DNA of 64,000 bases from Puniceicoccaceae bacterium (GTDB taxonomy: Bacteria > Verrucomicrobiota > Verrucomicrobiia > Opitutales > JAFGAQ01). The translations under genes and the position numbers were made by a program. Positions 35,554 through 44,673 of the stretch are shown here, in pieces; within the stretch, counting starts at the first letter, position 1, and each line of letters opens with the position of its first letter. The notes beneath the pieces are model-generated. The model was not told the origin of the DNA. It saw nothing but the letters and a program-made list of their open reading frames with translations, and made no database searches. The DNA is taken from contig JANQOQ010000004.1 in assembly GCA_028285755.1 (NCBI GenBank), positions 322,720 to 386,719 on the forward strand. Direction: 5' to 3'.

Positions 35554-35802
35554 TCAGAATCGAATAATTTGCGTAGCCCGATCATATCTTTCAGGATCTT
35601 CTAAAATATTTCTTACAATTTTCGAAGCTTGATGCTCGGATATTTCTACTTTGCACAAAATATCTACCATTTCCTGTTCATTACGCTTTTTTGCACTTTC
35701 ATACCAGGAATCAAATAATCCTGTCTCAAACAAACGTTCATTTACAGTCATTCCTGAGAGATTTTGTTGATAGATCTTCTTAACTCTACGCAATTTCCTC
35801 AT
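35554..35802 (-). CDS. Small soluble protein of unknown function (cassette gene 2)
   Basis: 82 residues from the ATG at 35802; a GTG one codon earlier (35805) is an alternative inside the repeat edge. Basic at the start (MRKLRRVKKIYQQNLSG), then two helical, mostly charged segments (LFDSWYESAKKRNEQEMVDI and SEHQASKIVRNILEDPERYD). This resembles small integron-cassette proteins in size and style but no family is recognised. Stop codon lies at the edge of repeat A. Confidence 0.6.
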   Translation of the reverse strand: MRKLRRVKKIYQQNLSGMTVNERLFETGLFDSWYESAKKRNEQEMVDILCKVEISEHQASKIVRNILEDPERYDRATQIIRF

Positions 35803-35872
35803 CACTAAGGTTTAGCTATGTCAATAGGAGGGGGCAAGGCGTTTCGATGTTCAGTCAGACGTAGGTTCATTC
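35803..35872 (-). repeat. attC-like repeat, copy C, ends conserved and centre diverged
   Basis: It starts CACTAA like the copy near 36483 and ends CGTAGGTTCATTC, identical over 13 bases to both other copies. The centre is unrelated. Conserved ends with a variable middle is the way attC sites vary. It lies between cassette genes 3 and 2 and overlaps the stop codon of gene 3. Confidence 0.55.
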
Positions 35873-36395
35873 ACAAACCTATAAGCATTAAACTAGATGG
35901 CCAAGGATATATAAACTTTACTAATTTGCTGTTTTTAAGTTTCCATGGAATATCACGATCCTCAGCTAATAAACTGGTTATCCAAACCTTGCGTCCATCC
36001 TTTAGTTGAAAACACATGTAACAATAGTCTTCCCAAGGGAGTAATTGTAATCCTTTCACAGCTTTCGAGGCAGTTTTTTGAATAATCACTCTTTCAACTT
36101 CATCATTAGTAAATCGAATACTTTTTTTGCCAGAAATATATTCAATTTGCTTTTCCTTGGATTTTAGAATCAATTTCGCATTACCATTTAATAAGGTATA
36201 TTTAATATGCAGGGGTATTTGTATAACACTTAGTATGATAACTAAACCCCAGAGTGATGAGTACAATCCTCCAAAATTGTATTCATCATAATTATTCACT
36301 ACATAATAATAAGCAAATATACATCCTAGACAATACAATGGCAGTGTCCAAAATAAATAAATATGCCGCACCAAACTAGGCGTTAGGGTTTTCAT
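35871..36395 (-). CDS. Two-helix membrane protein of unknown function (cassette gene 3)
   Basis: 174 residues. Two membrane segments lie near the start: about 12-32 (FWTLPLYCLGCIFAYYYVV) and 44-64 (LYSSLWGLVIILSVIQIPLH). A cytoplasmic beta-rich part follows, LILKSKEKQIEYISGKKSIR then FTNDEVERVIIQ, with a DGRKVWITSLL hairpin. This resembles small PH-like or bPH-type membrane proteins, but that is only a shape impression. Its stop codon is in repeat C and 94 bases separate its start from repeat B. Confidence 0.6.
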   Translation of the reverse strand: MKTLTPSLVRHIYLFWTLPLYCLGCIFAYYYVVNNYDEYNFGGLYSSLWGLVIILSVIQIPLHIKYTLLNGNAKLILKSKEKQIEYISGKKSIRFTNDEVERVIIQKTASKAVKGLQLLPWEDYCYMCFQLKDGRKVWITSLLAEDRDIPWKLKNSKLVKFIYPWPSSLMLIGL

Positions 36396-36489
36396 CTTTA
36401 TGGTGAAAAATAATCATCATTAGAATCACAGTAATAAAGGTCAATTGCAGGATCAAAATAGTTATCAGCACGAAAAGCTCACTAACGCG

Positions 36490-36546
36490 CAATAAACCCA
36501 GTAAGCCGGCATCCGCCCTGCTTATGGTTGGCCCGTAGGTTCATTC
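36490..36546 (-). repeat. attC-like repeat, copy B (57 bp)
   Basis: Near-identical to copy A (53 of 57). The left context CACTAACGCG (36480-36489) is shared in part with copy C and with the 17362 copy. Its right end contains the stop codon of the FAD oxidoreductase gene (36541-36543), so the boundary of the cassette row coincides with that gene's 3' end. Confidence 0.7.
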
Positions 36547-37977
36547 CTCAGAATTAAGTGTAGCACCCTGACTGGTTAATTTTTCCCTTAGTTGAGTTAC
36601 GTCGATATCTCGTACATCTGAATTATCCCTTGCAGCCAATGCAATACCCAGGCCTGCCGCGTGGCCCAGATCCATCATGGTGCGGCTTAAACGGCAACTC
36701 GAAGCAGCCACATGAGAAAAGCTCGCACCTCTGCAAGCTACCAATAAATTGCTAAATCCTTTGGGAATCAGGCAACGATAAGGAATACCATACGGAGCCT
36801 CTAATTCTATTGCTCCGCGAGAGTCTTCACCGTGGGAGTCCATGGAGTGATCCGCAATAGCGATGATATCTTCATGGGTTTGACTAGATAAGCCTGCAAG
36901 CAAATCGTGCTCAGTTAGGATATAATCCCCTACAACGCGTTGTGTCTCACGAACACCCAAAGAAGGGGCTATCCAGCTGATCTTGAAGGGCCGGAATTCA
37001 TCATAACGTGCACGAAGATACTCCCAGTGTGCAGATGCCCTTTTTTTGCATTCCTCATAGGCTTCCTTGTAGCCGTTTGTACCATCTTCAAGATACCGCA
37101 TAAGTTCACGCCCCTCCATAGTCGGCAACATATTAATATTTTTGTCCCCGTTCGGATAGTTAAAGATCACAGCAATAGGCCATTTGCTTGCAAACCAGCA
37201 ATCCGGGGGTGAACCCGAAATTTTTGATAGCGTACCTTCCTGGCTTACCCGATAAATCAGCGAAACCGCATTCACCGAATGACTCTTAGCATATTTGGGC
37301 GCGTGCTGCTCCTCAAAGGCGGAATAAGGTTCCTTGCCCTGCATTATTTCACATCCGAGATCCTTGCAAAGGTGCACTCCTGCTGATGAATCCACAAAGT
37401 AATTGGCCACCAGTTCAATTTCACCCAAGTCCGACTCCAGATATATTGAATGTACTTTACCGCTATCGTGCTTAACCCCCGTGTATGTTGTATTAAAAAA
37501 GCATTCACAATTCCCGGATTCCTGTAGTAGGTCATATTGAATTTTTGCCATCGCATCGGGCTCAAAAGTCATTGAATTCCAGAGCTCTTTTACCTTTTCA
37601 GCATCCTTTATGATACCCTTTGTGCCATGCCTGATTAGCGTGTCCTCATAGCTGCGATCCGGATCCAGAGTGAGTTCACCGCCGGGAAAATTCTGATTTT
37701 CGGGACCATCCCAACAGAGGTGGCGGCTCTGTTTACTGATTCCTACCGCAAGTGGTATTTGCTTAAGTCGCTTATAAATCTCATAGGGAAATGCGGTGCC
37801 TCCTATTCCAGATTCCCAGTTGTTAACACCCCCATGGACCGCATTACCGCCAAGCATATTCATCTTTTCAATTAAGGCGACCTTCAGACCACTTCTTGCT
37901 GCGGCTAAGGCGGCGCCAAATCCTCCGCTGCCTCCACCAATTACACAAAGATCGAATTTTCTAAGACTTGACTCCAT
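36541..37977 (-). CDS. FAD-dependent oxidoreductase (FAD_oxidored family)
   Basis: 478 residues. The Rossmann FAD site is LCVIGGGSGGFGAALAAARS then GLKVALIEK; the glycine-rich MLGGNAVHGGVNNWESG follows. The C-terminal signature ADHSMDSHGED, PYRCLIPKGFSNLLVACRG and SSCRLSRTMMDLGHAAGLGI is typical of PF12831 proteins, frequent in glycan loci of Verrucomicrobiota and Planctomycetota. No signal peptide, so it acts in the cytoplasm; the reaction is not established. It is a paralogue of 49281-50726, with the same motifs in order. Upstream lies an operator also found before the TonB receptor gene. Divergent from the aldo/keto reductase. Confidence 0.85.
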   Translation of the reverse strand: MESSLRKFDLCVIGGGSGGFGAALAAARSGLKVALIEKMNMLGGNAVHGGVNNWESGIGGTAFPYEIYKRLKQIPLAVGISKQSRHLCWDGPENQNFPGGELTLDPDRSYEDTLIRHGTKGIIKDAEKVKELWNSMTFEPDAMAKIQYDLLQESGNCECFFNTTYTGVKHDSGKVHSIYLESDLGEIELVANYFVDSSAGVHLCKDLGCEIMQGKEPYSAFEEQHAPKYAKSHSVNAVSLIYRVSQEGTLSKISGSPPDCWFASKWPIAVIFNYPNGDKNINMLPTMEGRELMRYLEDGTNGYKEAYEECKKRASAHWEYLRARYDEFRPFKISWIAPSLGVRETQRVVGDYILTEHDLLAGLSSQTHEDIIAIADHSMDSHGEDSRGAIELEAPYGIPYRCLIPKGFSNLLVACRGASFSHVAASSCRLSRTMMDLGHAAGLGIALAARDNSDVRDIDVTQLREKLTSQGATLNSEE

Positions 37978-37982
37978 AAATA

Positions 37983-37998
37983 GATTAATGCTTTAATC
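37983..37998. promoter_or_regulatory. Operator GATTAATGCTTTAATC before the FAD oxidoreductase
   Basis: An inverted repeat GATTAA-N4-TTAATC directly upstream (6 bp) of the FAD gene start. The same 16-mer, with one change, is at 56534-56549 before the TonB receptor. The likely binder is the LacI regulator at 56629-57621. It lies in the 109-bp gap shared with the plus-strand catabolic operon, which also contains the palindrome GTTAATCATTAAC at 38045-38057. Confidence 0.65.
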
Positions 37999-38086
37999 AA
38001 TTTAATCTCTGAACGTCAAATTATTTATCTATCTTTATTTTATAGTTAATCATTAACAAAATAATATTTACAATTTAAACATCAAT

Positions 38087-39052
38087 ATGGAATATCGAAA
38101 ACTTGGAAATACAGACTTGAATGTATCCGTCATTGGCATGGGCACCTGGGCTACCGGGAAGCTTTCCTGGGGTGATGATGTAAACGACGATGAGTCGATA
38201 CGCTATATACAGGCCGCCCTGGACAATGGCATAAATCTGATCGATACCGCAGATGCTTACGGAGATGGGCATGCTGAAAAAATTGTAGGTGAAGCTATAA
38301 AAGGCCGCCGGGAAGAAACGCTCATAGCCACAAAGGGGGGCGTTATCATCGACTCCGACAACAACTACCGCTTTGTAGCGACTACTGAGCATATTTTAAA
38401 AGCCATAGATGAATCATTGCGCAGGCTCAAAACCGACTATGTTGATTTATATCAGATACACTGGCCCGACGGAATCACTCCAGAAGAAGAAACCTACCAA
38501 GCTATGGAGGAGATCAAACAATCCGGAAAAGCCCGTTGGATAGGCTGCTGTAACTACGGAGTGGACCTACTCGAAAAAATTGCTGACGTAGGTGGGCATT
38601 ACTCAAGTATTCAACCAAACTACAACCTGCTTCAGCGCGAAATTGAAGGCGAAATCCTTCCCTATGCCAATAAACACAACCTTGGTGTCCTTGCATACGG
38701 GAGTTTGTGCACCGGCCTGTTAACCGGGAAGTTCGACAAAAACAGCACATTCCCAAAGACCGACTACCGCAGCTCGGATTACCCTGAATTTCAGCATCCG
38801 GAGTTCCAGGGTGAACGTTACCTCAAAAACCTTGAGGCAATTGAACGCATGTGCCCCATCGCTCAAAAGTACGGTAAAACTTTAGCTCAAGTTGCCATAC
38901 GCTGGTGTATCCAGCAACCGGGAGTGAGCAGCGCCCTCGTAGGCGCGAAACGAGTGGATCAGATAATGGATAACCTGGGTGCAGTGGGCTGGGAATTGAG
39001 CCAAGAGGACCTATCTCAACTCACTCAAATTTCTGACGATCGCACTAAATAA
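38087..39052 (+). CDS. Aldo/keto reductase
   Basis: 321 residues, a TIM-barrel NADPH-dependent reductase. The tetrad is visible: Asp and Tyr in NLIDTADAYGDGHAE, Lys in LIATKGGV and His in DLYQIHWPD. NADPH-binding parts are ARWIGCCNYG and SSALVGAKRVDQIMDN. It belongs to the Tas/YghZ-like branch that reduces sugar aldehydes or ketones. First gene of a six-gene plus-strand operon; eight bases separate it from the GlpD-like gene. Exact substrate unknown. Confidence 0.9.
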   Translation: MEYRKLGNTDLNVSVIGMGTWATGKLSWGDDVNDDESIRYIQAALDNGINLIDTADAYGDGHAEKIVGEAIKGRREETLIATKGGVIIDSDNNYRFVATTEHILKAIDESLRRLKTDYVDLYQIHWPDGITPEEETYQAMEEIKQSGKARWIGCCNYGVDLLEKIADVGGHYSSIQPNYNLLQREIEGEILPYANKHNLGVLAYGSLCTGLLTGKFDKNSTFPKTDYRSSDYPEFQHPEFQGERYLKNLEAIERMCPIAQKYGKTLAQVAIRWCIQQPGVSSALVGAKRVDQIMDNLGAVGWELSQEDLSQLTQISDDRTK

Positions 39053-39060
39053 GCGACAAA

Positions 39061-40749
39061 GTGCAAGCATCTGCGGACAGGCAAACACTTAAAGACATCC
39101 ATGAGTGCGAAGTACTTATTGTAGGCGGTGGTATCAATGGCTGTGGTCTCTTAAGAGAACTCAGTCTACAGGATATTGAATGTGTGTTAGTGACCAAGGA
39201 GGATTTTGGCTGTGGAGCAACAAGCGCACCTTCCCGAATGATACACGGCGGGCTTAGATACCTGGAGCAGGCGGAATTCCGGCTTGTCAAAGAATCCTTA
39301 AAAGAACGTAACTACCTACTCAAGCATGCCCACCATTACGTGTATCCACTACCGACCACGATTCCGATCTTCGGATGGACCTCTGGCCTGCTAGAAGCGC
39401 TTAAAAAGCTTTTTCGCATCTCCAGTAAAACCGGTAAACGAGGCGCTTTATGGGTAAAAATCGGATTGAGCCTATATGACTTTTACACACGCAAACAGCG
39501 GCTGATGCCCGCACACTTTTTCACCAGCCGGAAAAAGTCTCTCGAGAAGTTTGAATACCTAACGGACAACATCGTATCCACTGCCACTTATTACGATGCG
39601 TGGGTTACTTTGCCCGAGCGCTTATGCTACGAACTGGTTACGGATGCGCGCAAATTCAGCCCTTCTGCAAAGGCTTTTAATTATGTATCACTCGAAGGGT
39701 TCGAAGGGTATACGGTAACACTCAAATGTGAACTAACCGGTGAAACTCACCCAGTCAGGCCAAGAGTATTGGTCAACGCCACCGGTGCCTGGATAGACCA
39801 GACGAACTCCCACCTAAACCACCCTACCTCATACATCGGTGGTACCAAAGGTTCTCACATTGTCATTAACCACCCGGCATTACATGATTCACTCAAAGGG
39901 GAAATGATTCTCTATGAAAACCCGGACGGGCGGGTATGCCTGGTATTTCCTTTCCACGGGAAAGTGCTGGCAGGTTCGACTGACATCCCTATCCAATCGC
40001 CTGATGACGGGATATGCACTGACGATGAAGTCGATTACATTCTGGAATCCATCCGAAATATTCTCCCGGATGTCGCGATAGACAAGTCAGATATCATCTA
40101 CCGATTTTGTGGGGTAAGGCCTCTGCCCAGGAGTAACGTAAGTACTCCCGGGCAGGTGAGCCGCGACCACAGTTGCATACTTGATCCGGAGACGCCCGAA
40201 AGGCATTTCCCCATTTACTCGCTGGTTGGAGGTAAATGGACGACCTTCCGGGCATTTGCCGAACAGGTGTGCGACAAAATACTTCCCCGGCTTCCTGCCG
40301 ATCGCAAGGAACATACCCCAGACATCCCCATTGGCGGAGCTGAAAATCTTCCTGCAAACCGGGTAGCTAGAGCTCATTGGGCAGAAGAACAATATGCGCT
40401 AAAGCATTTCACACGAACACGCCAAACCGCACTGATCGAACGCTATGGCAGTAAGGCTGAAAGCGTTGCGAACTTCATACTGCATGAAAAAGATCAGCCT
40501 CTGCTAAATTGTCCGGACTACACGCGCCGCGAGATTCTATACCTGATTACGCATGAAGATGTCGTTCGCCTTGCAGACATTTTGGATAGGCGCACCTCTA
40601 TCGCGATCCTGGGAGGGCTTAACAAAGCCTTGATCGAGGAAGTCGCTGACCTCTGCGCTGACGCGCTTCGTTGGGATTCAGCCCGCAAACAAACGGAAAT
40701 CCAGATCTATTTAACACAATTGCGAACCCACAACGGGATCACCTTTTAA
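39061..40749 (+). CDS. Glycerol-3-phosphate dehydrogenase-like FAD enzyme (GlpD family)
   Basis: 562 residues from a GTG start. The FAD-binding start EVLIVGGGINGCGLLRELSL and the DAO-family motif GATSAPSRMIHGGLRYLEQA are those of GlpD/EryB proteins. The C-terminal DAO_C domain (about 420-560) includes YALKHFTRTRQTALIERYG. GlpD oxidises glycerol-3-phosphate to DHAP and passes electrons to quinone. Given the FGGY kinase and aldolase behind it, oxidation of another polyol phosphate is at least as likely. Overall length agrees with GlpD. It sits at the inner membrane surface in known members. Confidence 0.85.
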   Translation: MQASADRQTLKDIHECEVLIVGGGINGCGLLRELSLQDIECVLVTKEDFGCGATSAPSRMIHGGLRYLEQAEFRLVKESLKERNYLLKHAHHYVYPLPTTIPIFGWTSGLLEALKKLFRISSKTGKRGALWVKIGLSLYDFYTRKQRLMPAHFFTSRKKSLEKFEYLTDNIVSTATYYDAWVTLPERLCYELVTDARKFSPSAKAFNYVSLEGFEGYTVTLKCELTGETHPVRPRVLVNATGAWIDQTNSHLNHPTSYIGGTKGSHIVINHPALHDSLKGEMILYENPDGRVCLVFPFHGKVLAGSTDIPIQSPDDGICTDDEVDYILESIRNILPDVAIDKSDIIYRFCGVRPLPRSNVSTPGQVSRDHSCILDPETPERHFPIYSLVGGKWTTFRAFAEQVCDKILPRLPADRKEHTPDIPIGGAENLPANRVARAHWAEEQYALKHFTRTRQTALIERYGSKAESVANFILHEKDQPLLNCPDYTRREILYLITHEDVVRLADILDRRTSIAILGGLNKALIEEVADLCADALRWDSARKQTEIQIYLTQLRTHNGITF

Positions 40750-40770
40750 ACCTTATTAAGAAAACTGAAG

Positions 40771-41619
40771 ATGTACAACGCAAACAAAGTAAGAATCAAT
40801 CGCATGTTCAACGCCTCAGGCAAGTGCCTGGATGTTGCTATCGACCATGGTGTATTCAACGAATACAGCTTTCTCGACGGCTTGGAAAACATGGACCATG
40901 TTGTCAAGACGCTCGTAGAAGCGGGGACCGACGCCATCCAGATGAATTACGGGCAGGCAGATGTGCTCCAGAAGATCCCCGGAAAACATAAACCGGCACT
41001 CGTCATGCGTACGGATGCGGGCAATCCCTACAATGCTCAGACCCACCGCCACATGTTTAACATACCGGCCCACATGGAAGACCCGGTGCTGGCTGCCGTG
41101 CAGGTAGACGCCGCTTGTGTAGTCGTAAATCTGCTCTTATTGCCGGATGAACCGGAGCTCCATATGCAAACCGTGCGAAATATATCTAAAATCCGCGAGC
41201 TTTGCACCCAATACGGAATGCCCCTGATGATCGAACCGCTCGTTATGGCCCCCAACAGCGAAAAAGGCGGCTATCAGGTAAATGGGGATAAAAGCCTGAT
41301 CGTCCCGCTCGTCAGGCAGGCTCGAGAGCTCGGTGCCGACATTATCAAGGCGGACCCTACAGATAATCCTGAAGACTATCATGAAGTCATTGAAGCGGCC
41401 CGCTGCCCGGTGCTGGTGAGAGGAGGCGGCAAAAAACCGATCGATGTCGTATTTGCAGAGGCGCATGCCTTTCTCTCACAGGGAGCCCACGGACTCGTAT
41501 ATGGGCGAAATATCTACCAGCACCCCAACCCGCGCAAAATCGTTAAGGCATTTATGGCCATGATCCATGAAGGAGCAAATGCTGATGAGGCAGTCGCTAT
41601 CTACAACGATCCGGAATAA
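40771..41619 (+). CDS. Class I aldolase of the DhnA/LsrF (DeoC-FbaB) family
   Basis: 282 residues, a TIM barrel. CLDVAIDHGVFNEYSFLDGL at the first strand is typical of DhnA/FbaB/LsrF proteins. The Schiff-base lysine is in LGADIIKADPTDNPE and the phosphate-binding glycines in CPVLVRGGGKKP and GLVYGRNIYQHPNP. Family members cleave phosphorylated ketoses (fructose-1,6-bisphosphate) or, in LsrF, act as a thiolase. Next to an FGGY kinase and a semialdehyde dehydrogenase it would cut a phosphorylated keto-sugar into DHAP and an aldehyde. Confidence 0.86.
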   Translation: MYNANKVRINRMFNASGKCLDVAIDHGVFNEYSFLDGLENMDHVVKTLVEAGTDAIQMNYGQADVLQKIPGKHKPALVMRTDAGNPYNAQTHRHMFNIPAHMEDPVLAAVQVDAACVVVNLLLLPDEPELHMQTVRNISKIRELCTQYGMPLMIEPLVMAPNSEKGGYQVNGDKSLIVPLVRQARELGADIIKADPTDNPEDYHEVIEAARCPVLVRGGGKKPIDVVFAEAHAFLSQGAHGLVYGRNIYQHPNPRKIVKAFMAMIHEGANADEAVAIYNDPE

Positions 41620-41663
41620 GTGTCCATCGCTGCAATACCCCTTATCCCAACCATAAACAGTCT

Positions 41664-43157
41664 GTGCTCTTAGGAATTGATATAGGATCGAGCAGTGTAA
41701 AAGCCTCACTGCTTTATCCGGATGGAAGCACCTATCACGGTGTATCCAGGCGACTGCCGCTGATTACTCGTTCAGGCACTATCGAATGTGAGGAGGAAGG
41801 CATGCTCTCCACCGTTCGCTCAGCCATTCAGGGTTTGCTTACCCACATCCGGGAATTTGATTCGCCCTTGAAAGGTGTTGGGATCTGCGGGTTCGGCAAC
41901 GGGCTCATCATAATCAATCGCGAGGGGCAGTTAATACGCCCTATTATACTCTCGGGAGACCAGAGAGCCGGAGAGGTCGTTGAGAAACTCAATGCAAGCG
42001 ATGAATCGTCGGTTATCAGAGCTATTGCCTGTCAGCAATTGTATGCCGGGCAATTAGCCCCCTTGTTGATTTGGTTGAAGGAAAACGAGCCTGAGCATTT
42101 TAAGCGAATTCACCGGGTGATGCTTATCAAAGACTTCATCCGCTGGAAACTGACCGGCGATTTCGCCACGGACCCAACCGATATCGGAGCGACGGCCCTT
42201 TGCAATGCAGAAACCGGTGAATACAGCCAAAATCTACTTAAGATTTATGGTCTTGAATCCATCGAACCTTGCTTACCCCGGATCCTCAGTAGCAGTCATA
42301 GCAATGCTACCGTTACAGCTCCTTCTGCTAAAACATGGGGATTGCCGACTGATACTCCCGTTACCATTGGCTGCATTGACTGTGAAGCTGCTTCAATCGG
42401 CAGTGGGATACGATCTCCTAACCAGCTTTCCATGATTGCGGGCACCTGGGCCATTAATCAATCCATCAGTCGACAAATCCCAAAATACACAAACGACCTG
42501 TTTTTGTGTTCCCGGTCAGCACGCAAAGGCTATTACTGGCTACTGGAAGGCAGCCCCACATCCGCCAATAATTACGAGTGGTTTGTGGATCACGTGTTCA
42601 CGCAGGAATCGCTGGAAGCCAGGAAAAAAAACATCAATCCCTATTCCTATTGCAGCCAAATAGCCAGTCGCACTGAGATCAAAGACGACCACCTGCTTTT
42701 TCTACCCTTTTTGTTCGGAACCGTGGGCAATGGCTCCGCGCATACCGGAGCTATCTTCCACGGCATAGAGAGCCACCACACTCGCGCAGACCTTATACGA
42801 ACGGTTATTGAGGGTATCGCATTTTGCCATCGCTATCACGTGGAAAAGCTTATGGCTGCCAGCATCGCTTTTGACGATGGGACGCTATCCGGTGGGCTCG
42901 CCAAGGACGACATCGTTTCTGCAATCTTTACAGATATCCTGGGTTTTCCGGTGAACACTTTGATGGATCAAAATATAGGCGCAGTCGGAGCAGCCATTCT
43001 GGCCGGAGTTGGCAATGGGGTTTGGGCAACCATCGAAGAAGCGCAAACCACCGTTTGCAAAATTGATCAAACCTATGAGCCAGACCCAACTCGCAATGAA
43101 ATTTACGAAAACAAATTCAACAAATTCAAACAGTTAATCGGGCAAGGCTCAGAGTAA
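41664..43157 (+). CDS. FGGY-family carbohydrate kinase
   Basis: 497 residues from a GTG start. LLGIDIGSSSVKASLLYPDG is the phosphate-1 motif. The FGGY N-domain includes VGICGFGNGLIIIN and the Asp base region LKTGDFATDPTDIGATALC-like segment (LTGDFATDPTDIGATALCN). The C-domain has IAGTWAINQSI and LSGGLAKDDIVSAIFTDILG. It phosphorylates a pentose, hexose or polyol with ATP. Neighbours resemble LsrK-LsrF in family pairing, but autoinducer-2 transport genes are absent, so I do not assign that role. 44 bp after the aldolase gene. Confidence 0.9.
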   Translation: MLLGIDIGSSSVKASLLYPDGSTYHGVSRRLPLITRSGTIECEEEGMLSTVRSAIQGLLTHIREFDSPLKGVGICGFGNGLIIINREGQLIRPIILSGDQRAGEVVEKLNASDESSVIRAIACQQLYAGQLAPLLIWLKENEPEHFKRIHRVMLIKDFIRWKLTGDFATDPTDIGATALCNAETGEYSQNLLKIYGLESIEPCLPRILSSSHSNATVTAPSAKTWGLPTDTPVTIGCIDCEAASIGSGIRSPNQLSMIAGTWAINQSISRQIPKYTNDLFLCSRSARKGYYWLLEGSPTSANNYEWFVDHVFTQESLEARKKNINPYSYCSQIASRTEIKDDHLLFLPFLFGTVGNGSAHTGAIFHGIESHHTRADLIRTVIEGIAFCHRYHVEKLMAASIAFDDGTLSGGLAKDDIVSAIFTDILGFPVNTLMDQNIGAVGAAILAGVGNGVWATIEEAQTTVCKIDQTYEPDPTRNEIYENKFNKFKQLIGQGSE

Positions 43158-43187
43158 GTTCGTAACCCTTCCCGCAATCAAACCAAT

Positions 43188-44672
43188 ATGAACATCACAG
43201 TAAAACAGCCTCTCAATTTCATTGGGGGAGAATGGGTAGAATCCACCGCTACCGAGAGCCAAAACGTCTACAACCCCAATACGGGGGAAGTCATTGCCCA
43301 AACTCCGCTTGGGAATGAGACGGACGTCAATAATGCTACGGAAGCTGCCGCTGCCGCCTTCCCTGCCTGGGCGGAGATGCCCAGCCCCAAACGGGCTACT
43401 ATCCTCTTTAAATACAAAGCCAAGCTGGAAGCAGAGTTTGAAAGCCTCGCACAGCTGCTCACACTGGAAAACGGTAAAACGTTGGATGAGGCGCGGGGCG
43501 ACCTCAGGCGAGGCATTGAGGTCGTTGAGTTTGCTTGCGGAATTTCTCATTTGACGAAGGGGGACACCTTACCTCAAATCGCACCCCATATCGACGGGAT
43601 AACCCTACGCGAACCTCTTGGGGTGTGCGCAGGTATAACTCCCTTTAACTTTCCGGCGATGATCCCGCTGTGGATGTTTCCGCTATCCATCGCTTGTGGA
43701 AATACCTTTATCCTGAAACCGAGTGAAAAAGTCCCACTCACTGCAATGCGCCTGCTTGAACTTCTCGCAGAATCGGGGCTACCGCCGGGCGTTATCAATC
43801 TGGTGCAGGGAGGCACCGAAGCCGTCACATCTTTGTGCACGCACCCAAAGATCAGTGCAGTCAGCTTCGTGGGCTCATCCAAAGTTGCAGAGCATGTATA
43901 CAAGCTGGGAACCTCTCATGGTAAACGGGTGCAGGCTGCAGGAGGAGCTAAAAATGTATTGCTGGTAATGCCTGATGCCGAAGAAGACTCAACCCTAAGG
44001 GCGATCATGGGCTCTGCCTACGGCTGCGCAGGGCAGCGCTGCATGGCGGGTTCACTACTGATGTGCATCGGAGATAGTGCGGATAAATGGCGCGAAAAAG
44101 TATCCGGCGAGCTGGCGTCCTTCAAAATCGCGAACACAAACACCGTAAAAGATGCGGACATGGGTCCTGTGATCGATGGCATCGCCCAAAACCGATTATT
44201 GCAGACTCTTGACGAAGCCACTCAAAAAGGAGCAGATCTCGCCTTTGACGGTCGCTATAAAGTCCCTCAGGGTGACGGGTTCTTCGTCGGACCGATGCTT
44301 ATCGATCATATTAACCAGCAGGACGACTTCTTTCAAAACGAACTATTTGGACCCGTATTATCGCTCTCTCGCCCTGAAAGTCTGGATGAGGCCATCGCCA
44401 GCATGAATACACTACCCTTTGGTAACGGAGCCACCATATTTACCAGCAGCGGCTCCGCAGCCAGGCAATTTTACCGCGAGATGCAGTGTGGTATGATCGG
44501 TATAAATGTAGGAGTACCCGCACCCATGGCGCAATTCTCATTCTCCGGGTGGAATCACTCCTTTTTCGGCGACCTACACCTTCAGGGAACAGAGGGAATC
44601 ATGTTCTATACCCGGCAAAAGACAGTGCTTTCGCGCTGGGATAAAGGCTATGTCAGGCAACAAGGATGGTAA
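43188..44672 (+). CDS. mmsA: CoA-acylating (methyl)malonate-semialdehyde dehydrogenase
   Basis: 494 residues. The MmsA/IolA branch of the aldehyde dehydrogenases is indicated by catalytic Cys-285 in YGCAGQRCMAGS and by AAGGAKNVLLVMPDA, where ordinary aldehyde dehydrogenases carry the general-base Glu; MmsA enzymes lack it and use CoA. The NAD site ITPFNFPAMIPLWMFP and VSFVGSSKVAEHVY fit. It converts malonate- or methylmalonate-semialdehyde to acetyl- or propionyl-CoA with CO2 release. With a kinase and aldolase ahead, it would consume the three-carbon aldehyde half, as IolA does in inositol breakdown. Confidence 0.88.
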   Translation: MNITVKQPLNFIGGEWVESTATESQNVYNPNTGEVIAQTPLGNETDVNNATEAAAAAFPAWAEMPSPKRATILFKYKAKLEAEFESLAQLLTLENGKTLDEARGDLRRGIEVVEFACGISHLTKGDTLPQIAPHIDGITLREPLGVCAGITPFNFPAMIPLWMFPLSIACGNTFILKPSEKVPLTAMRLLELLAESGLPPGVINLVQGGTEAVTSLCTHPKISAVSFVGSSKVAEHVYKLGTSHGKRVQAAGGAKNVLLVMPDAEEDSTLRAIMGSAYGCAGQRCMAGSLLMCIGDSADKWREKVSGELASFKIANTNTVKDADMGPVIDGIAQNRLLQTLDEATQKGADLAFDGRYKVPQGDGFFVGPMLIDHINQQDDFFQNELFGPVLSLSRPESLDEAIASMNTLPFGNGATIFTSSGSAARQFYREMQCGMIGINVGVPAPMAQFSFSGWNHSFFGDLHLQGTEGIMFYTRQKTVLSRWDKGYVRQQGW

Positions 44673-44673
44673 C

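Noticed and set aside
35299-36546. Classical class-1-type integron
   Set aside because: No integrase is in the window and the repeats lack the RYYYAAC/GTTRRRY cores; only the layout is cassette-like.
40771-43157. Autoinducer-2 (Lsr) operon because of an LsrK/LsrF-like family pair
   Set aside because: The Lsr transporter, LsrG and LsrR are absent, and the added dehydrogenases point to sugar or polyol catabolism.
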